A DNA stretch of 64,000 bases from Alteromonas genovensis (GTDB taxonomy: Bacteria; Pseudomonadota; Gammaproteobacteria; Enterobacterales; Alteromonadaceae). Shown one piece after another: positions 35,948 through 44,543 of this stretch. The stretch spans positions 186,001 through 250,000 of the forward strand of contig NZ_JAAAWO010000003.1 in assembly GCF_010500895.1 (NCBI RefSeq), given 5' to 3'. Every line of letters begins with the position of its first letter. The stretch's first letter is position 1. Under the pieces are notes generated by a model. The model saw only the letters and a program-made list of their open reading frames with translations, ran no database searches and was not told where the DNA came from. Both the position numbers and the translations under genes were made by a program.

Positions 35948-36673
35948 ATGACTGACACAATACTAATCGTTGAAGACGATCAAGATATAGCAAATCTTAT
36001 GAGAGTCAATTTGCAAGAATTGGGGGTTGAAACTGAGCATCAATCTGATGGCAAAGCAGCACTTAAAAGCGCATTGACGGGTGAATACGCCATTGTGATA
36101 TTAGACGTTATGTTGCCATCGCTCAATGGCTTAGATATTTGCCGACAGGTGCGGGAAGCACTTCCGATGCAAATTATTATTATGCTTACCTCAAAGACGT
36201 CGGAAACCGACAGAGTGTTAGGGTTAGAGCTAGGCGCCGACGATTACATGACAAAACCCTTCAGTGTGCGAGAACTACAGGCCAGGGTGCGCTCACAACT
36301 GCGGAAATTTCACGCCCTGTTAAACAACCAGAATACTCAAAACAGCCAGCAAAAATCTAACGCTTCTTTAACCATCGGAAGCCTTACCATTGACCAGCAG
36401 AGCCATGAAGTCTTTTTGCAGGGAAAAGAATTAGTACTTACCGTTACCGAATTTGAATTACTTCATCATTTAGCCAGCCATCCTGGACAGGTGTTCAGTC
36501 GAAGTCAGCTGCTTGAATCGGTATGGGGATACCACCATAGCGGGTATGAACATACCGTTAACTCTCACATCAACCGGCTGCGATTTAAATTGGAAAACGA
36601 CGCCACTGCGCCCCAAATTGTGCAAACCGTGTGGGGCGTTGGCTATAAATTCAATCCACAAGGTGTGGGCTAA
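35948..36673 (+). CDS. OmpR-family response regulator
   Basis: This 241-residue regulator has a receiver domain (acidic pair in VEDDQDIA, phospho-acceptor Asp53 in VILDVMLPS, Lys in MTKPF) and a winged-helix C-terminal domain (about 130-238; ELVLTVTEFELLHHLASHPGQVFSRSQLLESVWGY and VWGVGYKF). The kinase gene follows after 14 bp. It lies next to the spondin genes, which may be its targets; that is inference. Confidence 0.92.
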   Translation: MTDTILIVEDDQDIANLMRVNLQELGVETEHQSDGKAALKSALTGEYAIVILDVMLPSLNGLDICRQVREALPMQIIIMLTSKTSETDRVLGLELGADDYMTKPFSVRELQARVRSQLRKFHALLNNQNTQNSQQKSNASLTIGSLTIDQQSHEVFLQGKELVLTVTEFELLHHLASHPGQVFSRSQLLESVWGYHHSGYEHTVNSHINRLRFKLENDATAPQIVQTVWGVGYKFNPQGVG

Positions 36674-36687
36674 TAAGGAACAAACCA

Positions 36688-38175
36688 ATGAAACTCAGTT
36701 TTTATCCTCGCCTTGCGCTGTATGTAGTGAGCGTATTTATGGTGGTTATCGTTGTCTGCTTTTACGTCACTAACTTACTGCAACAGCGTACTCAAGAAGA
36801 AGCCGAGCAAAGACTGCACATTGGTTTGGCTGAGCATTTAGTTGGCGACAATCCGCTGCTCGAAGAAGGGGTTTACGACTACAAAGCGTTAGAGAATCTA
36901 TTTCACACGCTGATGGTGCTAGGGCCCAATTTCGAATTTTATTATCTCAGTCCGCAAGGTGACATTCTTACCTACTCAGCAGAGCCGGGTAAGGTAAAGG
37001 CAAAGAAAATCAATCTTACTCCCATTCTTCAATTAGTGAATACCGACATTGAGTTACCTATTTTTGGAGATGACCCAAAAAACCTAGGCCAGCATAAGAT
37101 ATTTTCAGCCGCCCCTGTATATAAGCAAGACACGCTTCAAGGCTACTTGTATGTAATTATTGGTGGTGAGCGTTACGACTCCATTCTTGCTAATTTGAAA
37201 AACAGCCAAAGCATGCGAGAAGTGGCGTTGTTTATGTTTGTGGGTATGGCTTTGCTATTAACCGTGCTTTTGATCCTTTTTAAATATTTCACTCACCCCC
37301 TTAGGCGCTTAAGTGATGACATGGATAAGGTATGCAACGCTGAATTTGACCGAGAAAAATTACTGCCCGTTTTAGCCAAGTGGGACAAGAGCAGCACCAA
37401 TGAGATAGACCGCCTAGGATGTGGTTTTCACGATATGCTATTGCACATTGATGACCAGTTTACTCAATTAAATAAGATTGATAGCCAACGACGCGCACTG
37501 CTGGCTGACTTATCCCACGACCTGCGAACCCCGCTGGCTAGTTTGCAGGGCTATATCGAAACTTTGGCAATTAACGGTGATAGCCTGTCCCAAGAGGACA
37601 AACAGTATTTTATTGATGTATCTTTGAAAAACGCGAAAAATCTAAAGCATCTCATCGACCAAATATTTGAATTGGCGTACTTAGAGGGCGGCCAAGTAAT
37701 GCTGCATCAAGAGTCATTTCCGTTAGGAGAATTACTTCATGATGTAGCAGCAAAGTTTGAGCTAGATGCAAAGCAAAAAGACATTACTATTCGCGTTATT
37801 CCCAATCATTTCGAGTATCACGTATTTGCAGATATTGGAAAGCTTGAGCGGGTGCTTACCAACCTAATTGCCAACGCGATACGTCACACGCAACCCAATG
37901 GAAGCATTGACCTAAAAGTCACTATTTTTGATGAAAAATTGCGGGTAGATATTAGTGATACTGGCGTAGGTATAAGCGACAAGGAAATTGCGTTTATCTT
38001 CGATGCTAGATATCAAGCTAGCAATACAGAGAAAGGTAGCCTTAGCCACGTAGGGTTAGGATTAGCTATTTGTAAAAAGCTGATGGCGCTGCTGAATTCA
38101 GATTTACGGGTAGAAAGCCGGCTAGGCCACGGAACGTGTTTTAGTTTTGAATTAACCCTTGCACAACATACGTGA
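36688..38175 (+). CDS. Sensor histidine kinase
   Basis: The 495-residue kinase has two membrane segments (about 10-30 and 180-199) around a periplasmic sensor domain of about 150 residues. A HAMP-like linker, a His-kinase A region with His277 in SHDLRTPLAS, and an ATPase domain with N box (NLIANAIRH), G1 (DISDTGVGIS) and G2 (GLGLAIC) follow. It should phosphorylate the adjacent OmpR-type regulator. The sensor domain has no recognisable ligand motif. AAGGAA precedes the ATG. Confidence 0.92.
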   Translation: MKLSFYPRLALYVVSVFMVVIVVCFYVTNLLQQRTQEEAEQRLHIGLAEHLVGDNPLLEEGVYDYKALENLFHTLMVLGPNFEFYYLSPQGDILTYSAEPGKVKAKKINLTPILQLVNTDIELPIFGDDPKNLGQHKIFSAAPVYKQDTLQGYLYVIIGGERYDSILANLKNSQSMREVALFMFVGMALLLTVLLILFKYFTHPLRRLSDDMDKVCNAEFDREKLLPVLAKWDKSSTNEIDRLGCGFHDMLLHIDDQFTQLNKIDSQRRALLADLSHDLRTPLASLQGYIETLAINGDSLSQEDKQYFIDVSLKNAKNLKHLIDQIFELAYLEGGQVMLHQESFPLGELLHDVAAKFELDAKQKDITIRVIPNHFEYHVFADIGKLERVLTNLIANAIRHTQPNGSIDLKVTIFDEKLRVDISDTGVGISDKEIAFIFDARYQASNTEKGSLSHVGLGLAICKKLMALLNSDLRVESRLGHGTCFSFELTLAQHT

Positions 38176-38255
38176 GCAATCGGTTAAGAATGGTCTGGCT
38201 TAGCTAAGCTCGTATAACGTTGCTGGATAGATTTTGTAAAAAGTGGCAGATAAAG

Positions 38256-38278
38256 AAAAAGGGCATGCCGCCCTTTTT
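38256..38278. terminator. Bidirectional terminator between kinase gene and rluB
   Basis: AAAAAGGGC and GCCCTTTTT pair around a 5-base loop, giving T runs on both strands. It serves the plus-strand kinase gene and the minus-strand rluB gene, which converge here. Confidence 0.82.
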
Positions 38279-38338
38279 CACTTTTACTATTTTTTGCGTT
38301 TCTTGAGTCTAAACTCGCGCTATATAAAGTATTCGGCT

Positions 38339-39238
38339 TTATTTTCGCTTAGTAGCGCGGCCCACTCTATTTTTAAGCCCTTGCTGCTTGCGCACTTTGT
38401 GCTTTTTAACCGAGCGACGCATGCGGCTTAACCTAACGTGATCCAGCTTGCCCTGTTGGTTCACATTCACCATGGTCTGAGTTTCATCCGTTAACTGAAC
38501 ATGCTTTCTCAGCGCGTTAACATCTGATAGTTCAAGTTCCACCCACGCACCTTGAGGCAGGCGTTTTTGCAGTTCGATAGGACCATACTTTACGCGGATA
38601 AGACGGCTTACCTGAACCCCTTGAGACTCCCATAAGCGACGTACTTCTCGGTTACGACCTTCTTTAAGGGTAACGTTGTACCAGCGGTTCATACTTTCGT
38701 CTTCGGATAGTTGCGGAGTAGGAGCGCCAGATACCGTGAGGAACTTGGCTTCTCCATCTTCTAGCTGAACCCCTTTTTTAAGGGTGCTGATGGTTTTGCC
38801 AGTAACTTCACCAAATACACGTACTGCGTACTCTCGTTCCACTTCACACTTTGGGTGCATCAGGCGGTTGGCGAGCTCACCGTCATTGGTGAATAGCAAT
38901 AAACCACTGGTGTTCATATCTAAGCGGCCTACCGTTATCCAACGCCCTAAGCGTATTGCTGGAAGTCGGTCGAACACCGTATCTCGGCCTTCTGGATCGT
39001 GTCTGCTACATAACTCACCTTCGGGCTTGTTATACATTAGAACGCGGCACACAGGCTGTTCGGTTTGGCGGGATAACAAATGGCCATCAACGCGAATGTT
39101 CGCGGTGTTGTCAACGCGATCGCCAAGGGTTGCAACGGTACCATCTACCGATACTCTACCGTCGTCAATCCAACGTTCCATTTCTCGTCGCGAGCCTAGC
39201 CCTTGGTTAGCTAGTACTTTTTGCAACTTTTCAGTCAT
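38339..39238 (-). CDS. rluB: 23S rRNA pseudouridine synthase RluB
   Basis: This RsuA-family synthase of about 299 residues makes pseudouridine 2605 of 23S rRNA in E. coli. It has an N-terminal S4 RNA-binding domain ([21 protein letters not shown]), the catalytic loop [17 protein letters not shown] with the active Asp, and a basic C-terminal tail rich in Arg/Lys. The frame can open at GTG 39250; ATG 39238 gives the standard start [10 protein letters not shown] and has a better-placed GTGAAG, so I use it. It follows scpB on the same strand. Confidence 0.92.
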   Translation of the reverse strand: MTEKLQKVLANQGLGSRREMERWIDDGRVSVDGTVATLGDRVDNTANIRVDGHLLSRQTEQPVCRVLMYNKPEGELCSRHDPEGRDTVFDRLPAIRLGRWITVGRLDMNTSGLLLFTNDGELANRLMHPKCEVEREYAVRVFGEVTGKTISTLKKGVQLEDGEAKFLTVSGAPTPQLSEDESMNRWYNVTLKEGRNREVRRLWESQGVQVSRLIRVKYGPIELQKRLPQGAWVELELSDVNALRKHVQLTDETQTMVNVNQQGKLDHVRLSRMRRSVKKHKVRKQQGLKNRVGRATKRK

Positions 39239-39280
39239 GGGTAACTTCACTCTTTATTTGCTTGTTTACGGTCGCACGGT

Positions 39281-39874
39281 CTATTGTGACGGTGCCTCAT
39301 TTAACACCTTAAGCGTCGAGTCAGATTCAATTCTTTCTGCCATATTTTCAAAGGCATCTGCATTTGGCAAATCGGCCAGTGATGACATAGAAAAATAATC
39401 TAGAAAACCTTTGGTTGTAGCATAAAGCGCTGGACGCCCGGGCACTTCTTTGTGCCCTACAACTTTAATCCAATCTCGTTCTGTGAGTGTTTTTATAATA
39501 TTGCTGCTTACCGCCACTCCCCTCACCTGCTCAATTTCGCCGCGGGTGATGGGTTGACGATACGCAATAAGCGCCAATGTTTCTAACATTGCGCGCGAAT
39601 ACTTTGGTGCACTTTCTTGCCATAACTTGCTTAACCACGGGCTAAGCGCGTCAAGGGACTGAAATCGAAAGCCACTTGCTACTTCAATTAGCTGAATTCC
39701 GCGGGGCTGATAATCTAACATCAGCTCGTTAATTACCTTGCTTAAAGTTCTGTCCGCCACGGTAAATTCGCTCAGCACAGACTCTTTCAACTGCTGCTTA
39801 GTAATGGGTTTTTCTGCTACAAATATAGCAGCTTCAACCAGCTGCTTGAGCTGTGCGGTGTTAATTTTCTTCAT
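39281..39874 (-). CDS. scpB: Segregation and condensation protein ScpB
   Basis: The 197-residue winged-helix kleisin partner ScpB works with SMC-type condensin in chromosome segregation. LVEAAIFVAEKPITKQQL, LALIAYRQPITRGEIEQVRGV and GRPALYATTKGFLDYF are family signatures. It overlaps scpA by 14 bp and is translated with it. A near-match to the dispersed motif lies at about 39743-39757 (AAGTTCTGTCCGCC on plus); I do not count it. Confidence 0.92.
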   Translation of the reverse strand: MKKINTAQLKQLVEAAIFVAEKPITKQQLKESVLSEFTVADRTLSKVINELMLDYQPRGIQLIEVASGFRFQSLDALSPWLSKLWQESAPKYSRAMLETLALIAYRQPITRGEIEQVRGVAVSSNIIKTLTERDWIKVVGHKEVPGRPALYATTKGFLDYFSMSSLADLPNADAFENMAERIESDSTLKVLNEAPSQ

Positions 39875-40787
39875 GTGAACCCAATTTTACATGAATTTTG
39901 GCGTAAGGACCTGCCTGTATGCAAAAAATAAGTTGTTCTTTCATTAGCTCTAAAATGGCTAAAAACGATACCACTACACCAGCGCGTCCTTCTTCCACGG
40001 TGAAAAGTGCCTCAAGAGGCGAGTAATCTGTGCTATTGAGCAGACTCAATATCAATGACATGCGCTCTCGCGTGCTTAGCGCCTCTCTTGCAATGGTGTG
40101 GTGTTCAAAGGCTTGAGCCCGCTTCATTGCTTGACTAAATGCCAATACCACCTCGGCAAGAGATACATTTGGCTCAACCCTAATAGGCACTACGTTAGAG
40201 CTTGTTGAAACAGCAACGTTGAACACATCACGCTCTAAGCGCGGCTGCTCATCTAAGTCTTCCGCGGCTTGCTTTACCAGTTCATACTCTTTCAAACGCC
40301 GTATAAGCTCGGCGCGAGGGTCTTCCTCATCATCGCTTTCATCACTTCGCTTAGGCAGTAGCAAGCGAGATTTAATCTCCGCTAAAATCGCCGCCATCAA
40401 AAGATATTCTGCGGCAAGTTCAAGCTTTAACGCCATCATGGCATCCACATATTCCATGTATTGCTTAGTTACATCGGCAATGGGCAATACGGTGATATCA
40501 AACTTTTGTTTTCTGATGAGATACAGCAGTAAGTCTAGCGGCCCCTCAAAAATTTCAAGAATCACTTCGAGAGCATCGGGAGGAATGAACAAGTCCTCTG
40601 GCTTTTCAATCAACGCCTCACCGTTGATAAACGCCAGAGGTAATGGCTGCTGAACGGGTACCTGCGACTGCTTTTCGCCGTTAGTAAGCTCTTCGTTTTT
40701 AAGCTCGGCACCGTTAGAGCCATTGCTGGGCATGTCGGTAGTGTCAAGCACAGCGCCCGCCTCTTGGGTATTTGTGTCATCGTTCAA
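39861..40787 (-). CDS. scpA: Segregation and condensation protein ScpA
   Basis: The 308-residue kleisin ScpA bridges SMC heads. The core LEIFEGPLDLLLYLIRKQKFDITVLPIADVTKQYMEYV and LLMAAILAEIKSRLLLP is present from about residue 70. The first 55 residues are an acidic, low-complexity extension not found in short ScpA proteins. Operon with scpB and, 27 bp upstream, the YciO gene. Confidence 0.92.
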   Translation of the reverse strand: MNDDTNTQEAGAVLDTTDMPSNGSNGAELKNEELTNGEKQSQVPVQQPLPLAFINGEALIEKPEDLFIPPDALEVILEIFEGPLDLLLYLIRKQKFDITVLPIADVTKQYMEYVDAMMALKLELAAEYLLMAAILAEIKSRLLLPKRSDESDDEEDPRAELIRRLKEYELVKQAAEDLDEQPRLERDVFNVAVSTSSNVVPIRVEPNVSLAEVVLAFSQAMKRAQAFEHHTIAREALSTRERMSLILSLLNSTDYSPLEALFTVEEGRAGVVVSFLAILELMKEQLIFCIQAGPYAKIHVKLGSHEEN

Positions 40788-40814
40788 CGTAAGTGTTCGC
40801 TACAAAGACTATCG

Positions 40815-41435
40815 TTACTGAAACGGCGTAATGTCACCGGTACCTTCACGTAATATCACTGGCGTATCGTCGGACAAGTCTACTACCGTAGTAAGATGTT
40901 CGCCAATATAACCACCGTGGATAATTAACCCAACTTGTTTCTCAAGGTTCTCGCGAATAACGTCTGGATCAGATTCAGCCTCTGTTTTGCCTGGCAAAAT
41001 AAGCGATGTAGACATTAATGGTTCGCCCAGCTCCTCTAGCAGCGCTAGTGCAATGGCGTTGTCCGGCACGCGAATACCAATTGTTTTACGCTTTGGGTTT
41101 TGTAAGCGCTTGGGCACTTCTCGCGTAGCTTTTAACACAAAGGTATAGCGCCCTGGCGTATTGTTTTTGATTTGGCGAAAAGCCGTGTTGTCTACTTTTG
41201 CGTAAATCGAAAGCTCGGACATATCACGGCACATTAGCGTGAAGTTATGATCCTTATCTATCTGACGAATACGGCACAATTGCTCTAAGGCTTTTTTGTC
41301 TTCCATTTGGCAGCCGATAGCGTAACCAGAGTCGGTAGGATAAACCACTACAGCACCGTCACGAATCAACTCACAGGCTTGAGTGATGAGTCGCTTTTGA
41401 GGGTTATCTGGGTGAACGTAAAAAAATTGGCTCAT
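40815..41435 (-). CDS. yciO: YciO/Sua5/YrdC-family protein
   Basis: The 206-residue protein has the YrdC fold of threonylcarbamoyl-AMP synthases: VVYPTDSGYAIGCQM, KKALEQLCRIRQ, NFTLMCRDMSELS, RYTFVLKAT and TIGIRVPDNAIALALLEELGEPLMSTSL. The length and neighbours (rnm, trp genes and rluB, as in E. coli) identify the YciO branch, whose exact role in tRNA modification is less certain than that of YrdC/TsaC. Confidence 0.9.
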   Translation of the reverse strand: MSQFFYVHPDNPQKRLITQACELIRDGAVVVYPTDSGYAIGCQMEDKKALEQLCRIRQIDKDHNFTLMCRDMSELSIYAKVDNTAFRQIKNNTPGRYTFVLKATREVPKRLQNPKRKTIGIRVPDNAIALALLEELGEPLMSTSLILPGKTEAESDPDVIRENLEKQVGLIIHGGYIGEHLTTVVDLSDDTPVILREGTGDITPFQ

Positions 41436-41470
41436 GGTGTCTCTTCATCCCATCAGTTAAATAAGTTGTT

Positions 41471-41614
41471 AGGGCGTGTTGATCTTTGTTGCACGAGTTT
41501 TGGGCTAAATGGAAGCATTTTAATCGCGAAAAAGTCTTTTAGGCCTAGTGGGCTTAGTCAAAGGGCCCAAATAAAAAAAGCGGCGACAAAGAGTAAAATG
41601 CTTCCATAACGCCC
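41471..41614. repeat. Dispersed element with inverted arms, full copy
   Basis: Outer ends GGGCGT (41472-41477) and ACGCCC (41609-41614) are inverted. Inner arms at 41509-41522 and 41594-41607 (ATGGAAGCATTTTA / TAAAATGCTTCCAT) form a perfect 14-bp inverted repeat. The left 90 bp matches a second copy at 27337-27426. It contains no gene. It fills most of the 313-bp gap between yciO and rnm and looks like a MITE or palindromic unit. Confidence 0.75.
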
Positions 41615-41748
41615 CTTTCAGGCAGTGCCTGTGAGCTATTTACCCTGCGTTGAATGATTTCGATTTAGCCCGCTAGACCTTCAACCATTCGCCTTGTCTA
41701 AATAGCTCACAGCCCGCTGCAAAAATGTACAGCAAAAATCACCACACC

Positions 41749-42642
41749 CTAGATATGCTGCCAATTATGCCAGACAGGTGTCAACTTACTATTTACGCCT
41801 AAATTCTTTCCAAGTTCGGTCCATCGAGACGGAAAATGGAAATCAGAGCCTGCAGAGGCAAATAAACCGTGACTTTCCGCGAGCTCGTTAATGAGCTCTT
41901 GCTTGGTTTTATTGATGCCAGGAAACGCGGTTTCCATGGCGTCTCCACCAGATTGATCAAAAAACGCGACGAGCCTGCGAAGCCATTTCGCGGTCATGTC
42001 GTAATGAGCAGGATGCGCCAATACCGCTTGCCCGCCTGATTCTTGAATCCAGGTTATGGCAGTATCAATACTTGGCCATTGTGCTTTTACTGCTGCCCGT
42101 TTGCCCTTGCCCAAATACTTTTTAAATGCTGCATTCATGGTAGGCACACCGTAATTATTCACTAGCACTCTGGCGAAGTGAGCACGGGTTACCTGCCCTA
42201 CTCCAGCAAGCGCTTTGGCCCGCGCTAACACGCCCTCAAACCCGCATTTTACTAGTTTTTCGGCAATTAACGCAGCACGTTCTTCTCGCGCATTCGCTTG
42301 CTCTTGCAAGCGAGCAAGAAACGAAGGGCACTCTCGATTTACATTAAGCCCTACCACATGAATATCGAAACCATGCCACAGGGTAGAAATTTCAACACCG
42401 TCAATGATCGTAAGTGAGCGTTTTTGCTGCGCTTGCGTGGCATGCGCTTCATCAAGCCCAGCGACAGTATCGTGGTCTGTAATTGCGAGCACATCCACCT
42501 GCATGGTGTGCGCGCGCAGCACGAGTTCAGTGGGCGTAAGATGGCCGTCAGAGAATTTTGTATGGCTATGTAGATCTATTTTCAATGTCTTATGCAAATT
42601 TAAGGTTGACACAAAAGGCGTTTTGTTTTCTTCTATAGGCAT
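41749..42642 (-). CDS. rnm: PHP-domain 5-prime-3-prime exoribonuclease (RNase AM)
   Basis: This 297-residue PHP phosphoesterase is the YciV/TrpH protein, shown in E. coli to be a 5-prime-3-prime exonuclease that matures rRNA 5-prime ends. Metal-binding motifs are visible: IDLHSHTKFSDGHL, ITDHDTVAG, DGVEIST with DIHVVGLN, AHPAHYD and GSDFHFP. A start at GTG 42612 (MSTLNLHK) is also possible, because ATG 42642 has no clear binding site. It is divergent from the trp operon, as in E. coli. Confidence 0.9.
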   Translation of the reverse strand: MPIEENKTPFVSTLNLHKTLKIDLHSHTKFSDGHLTPTELVLRAHTMQVDVLAITDHDTVAGLDEAHATQAQQKRSLTIIDGVEISTLWHGFDIHVVGLNVNRECPSFLARLQEQANAREERAALIAEKLVKCGFEGVLARAKALAGVGQVTRAHFARVLVNNYGVPTMNAAFKKYLGKGKRAAVKAQWPSIDTAITWIQESGGQAVLAHPAHYDMTAKWLRRLVAFFDQSGGDAMETAFPGINKTKQELINELAESHGLFASAGSDFHFPSRWTELGKNLGVNSKLTPVWHNWQHI

Positions 42643-42661
42643 AGAGTATACGTTTTTACAG

Positions 42662-42679
42662 CTTCAATGCCTATTGAAG
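42662..42679. promoter_or_regulatory. Inverted repeat upstream of trpL, operator candidate
   Basis: CTTCAAT-GCCT-ATTGAAG is a 7+4+7 perfect inverted repeat between the divergent rnm and trpL starts. It is unlike the E. coli TrpR operator. It could be an operator or the first hairpin of the leader RNA. Confidence 0.35.
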
Positions 42680-42703
42680 TTTGAACCAAATAGCGAGTTA
42701 TTC

Positions 42704-42769
42704 ATGCGTTTATCGACAATTTCAACAGCAATGAAAATTGCAGCTTGGTGGTGGCACTCCCTAGTTTAA
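42704..42769 (+). CDS. trpL: trp operon leader peptide
   Basis: A 21-codon frame, MRLSTISTAMKIAAWWWHSLV, has three adjacent Trp codons (42746-42754) followed by a stop, placed before the attenuator hairpin and trpE. GAG lies upstream of the ATG. This is the standard layout for ribosome-mediated attenuation: with scarce Trp-tRNA the ribosome stalls on the TGG run. Confidence 0.9.
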   Translation: MRLSTISTAMKIAAWWWHSLV

Positions 42770-42835
42770 CGGGCGGTGTGCACGGTAGTGCGTGAATGAA
42801 TACACAAAAGGCCCGTTAGTACGGGCCTTTTTTTT
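42769..42835 (+). promoter_or_regulatory. trp attenuator
   Basis: The terminator stem AAAGGCCCGT (42807-42816) / ACGGGCCTTT (42821-42830) has a 4-base loop and is followed by more T. The segment ACGGGC at 42769-42774, directly after the leader stop, can pair with GCCCGT at 42811-42816 and so form the competing antiterminator. CACTCCC just before the leader stop can pair with GGGCGGTG, the protective arrangement. All four classical segments can therefore be assigned. Confidence 0.85.
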
Positions 42836-42863
42836 ATCTTTTTGCAGTTGGAGAGTAGCAAAA

Positions 42864-44543
42864 ATGAGTTTAGCTGAACTGGGGACATCTCCAGGCAAGG
42901 TAGAAACCATAGAACAAGCGGGTCATTACATAGACGATCCCCTTGCCGCATTTGCCCACATTTGCGGTAAAAAAAGTAATGCCTTACTGCTCGAGTCTGC
43001 GGAAATAGACTCGAAAGACGACTTGCAGAGCTTATTAATGGTAGACGCTGCGTTAAGACTGGAATGCAGAAGTAACACTGTTGTTGTTACCGCGCTAACA
43101 GGCAATGGCAAATCATTACTTCCACTTTTTCAAACAGAGCGCCCAGAAGGCCTTAATGTTACGCACAGCGACGAGACTTCCATCACACTTGAATGCGATA
43201 TAGCGTCAAGTGAACTTGATGAGGACAGCAGATTAAAAGCGGCAAGCGTGATGGACGCGCTTCGCATTGTGGTCAACAAGATTGTGCCTATTCGAAAGCA
43301 CCCACACGCTGTTTTTCTTGGTGGTGTGTTCGCCTACGATATGCTGGCAGGCTTTGAAACTCTGCCAGATGTGGTCGACGGTGAAAATGACTGCCCTGAC
43401 TTTGTGTTTTATCTAGCAGAAACCTTAATTACCGTTGATCATCAAACTCGGGAAACTCATCTAGTTGGCAGTGTATTCAGTGGTGAAGATGTGGCTCAGC
43501 AATACTTCGCAGTGGCCCAACGGTTAGAAGCCCTGCACCAGCAGCTTCACGCCATGCCACAGGCACCTGAGCTGACAAATACCGCAGCAGCAAAAGGTGC
43601 AGCAAAAAGTGGACAGACACTCGAATTAGCTGAAAACGAACAGGCACTCGTCAATACAGATATGAGCGACGAGGTTTACTGTAATCACGTTCTCGATTTA
43701 AAGCAGCATATTCTGGCAGGTGACATTTTTCAGGTCGTGCCATCGCGAACCTTCTCCTTGCCTTGTCCGTCGCCGCTTCTTGCGTATGCCAAATTAAAAG
43801 AGCAGAACCCAAGCCCTTACATGTTTTTCATGCAAGACGCTGAATTTGCAATATTCGGTGCCTCTCCAGAGTCTGCACTTAAATACGACAGCGAAACTAA
43901 CCAAGTTGAGATTTATCCTATTGCAGGTACTCGTCCTCGCGGAAAACGTGCAGATGGTAGTATCGATCACGACCTAGACAGTCGAATTGAATTAAACTTG
44001 CGCGAGGATACCAAAGAAAAGTCTGAACATATTATGCTCGTTGATTTGGCCCGTAACGATGTGGCTAAAGTCAGTCGCCCGGGCACTCGATTTGTAAAAG
44101 ATTTATTGAAAGTAGACCGCTATTCCCACGTAATGCATTTAGTGTCGCGAGTCGTTGGGCAACTTCGTGATGACTTAGACGCGCTCAATGCATACCAAGC
44201 CTGTATGAACATGGGCACCTTAGTGGGGGCGCCAAAAGTCAGCGCGGCCACCCTTATTCGCCACGTTGAGAAAAAGCGTCGCGGTAGCTACGGCGGTGCG
44301 GTTGGTTATCTGAACGGTCAAGGCGATATGGATACGTGCATTGTTATCCGCTCAGCTTTCGTGAAAAACAAGACAGCCTATATTCAAGCTGGCGCTGGCG
44401 TTGTCCACGACTCAATTCCTCAGGCCGAAGCCGACGAAACTAAAGCGAAAGCTCAGGCGGTGATTGGTGCTGTGCGAGCTGCGCTTGAAGAAGAATTTAA
44501 GTCGTCAGGCCTCGAGAGCCAGAGCAGTGAGGAAGCACGATGA
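42864..44543 (+). CDS. trpE: Anthranilate synthase component I
   Basis: The 559-residue TrpE makes anthranilate from chorismate with TrpG. The feedback-inhibition motif LLLES is at residues 41-45, and the chorismate-binding domain contains FQVVPSRTF, PYMFFM, IYPIAGTRPRG, RIELNLREDTKEKSEHIMLVDLARND and RRGSYGGAVGY. The frame opens at 42792 inside the attenuator; ATG 42864 follows GGAGAG and is the real start. Residues 249-254 (SGQTLE), in the linker between the domains, are encoded by a copy of the dispersed motif. The stop overlaps trpG by 4 bp. Confidence 0.95.
   Translation: MSLAELGTSPGKVETIEQAGHYIDDPLAAFAHICGKKSNALLLESAEIDSKDDLQSLLMVDAALRLECRSNTVVVTALTGNGKSLLPLFQTERPEGLNVTHSDETSITLECDIASSELDEDSRLKAASVMDALRIVVNKIVPIRKHPHAVFLGGVFAYDMLAGFETLPDVVDGENDCPDFVFYLAETLITVDHQTRETHLVGSVFSGEDVAQQYFAVAQRLEALHQQLHAMPQAPELTNTAAAKGAAKSGQTLELAENEQALVNTDMSDEVYCNHVLDLKQHILAGDIFQVVPSRTFSLPCPSPLLAYAKLKEQNPSPYMFFMQDAEFAIFGASPESALKYDSETNQVEIYPIAGTRPRGKRADGSIDHDLDSRIELNLREDTKEKSEHIMLVDLARNDVAKVSRPGTRFVKDLLKVDRYSHVMHLVSRVVGQLRDDLDALNAYQACMNMGTLVGAPKVSAATLIRHVEKKRRGSYGGAVGYLNGQGDMDTCIVIRSAFVKNKTAYIQAGAGVVHDSIPQAEADETKAKAQAVIGAVRAALEEEFKSSGLESQSSEEAR
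43609..43625 (+). repeat. Motif copy inside trpE
   Basis: GTGGACAGACACTCGAA is read K-S-G-Q-T-L-E. It lies in the Ala/Lys-rich linker (AAAKGAAKSGQT) between the N-terminal and chorismate-binding domains, a place that tolerates insertion. Confidence 0.85.

Noticed and set aside
39743-39757. AAGTTCTGTCCGCC in scpB as a further copy of the dispersed motif
   Set aside because: It lacks one base of the core (TTCTGTCC for GTGTCTGTCC) and encodes ordinary conserved ScpB residues.
42606-42639. TTGACA plus TATAGG as the trp promoter
   Set aside because: The spacing is about 22 bp, too long for a normal sigma-70 promoter.
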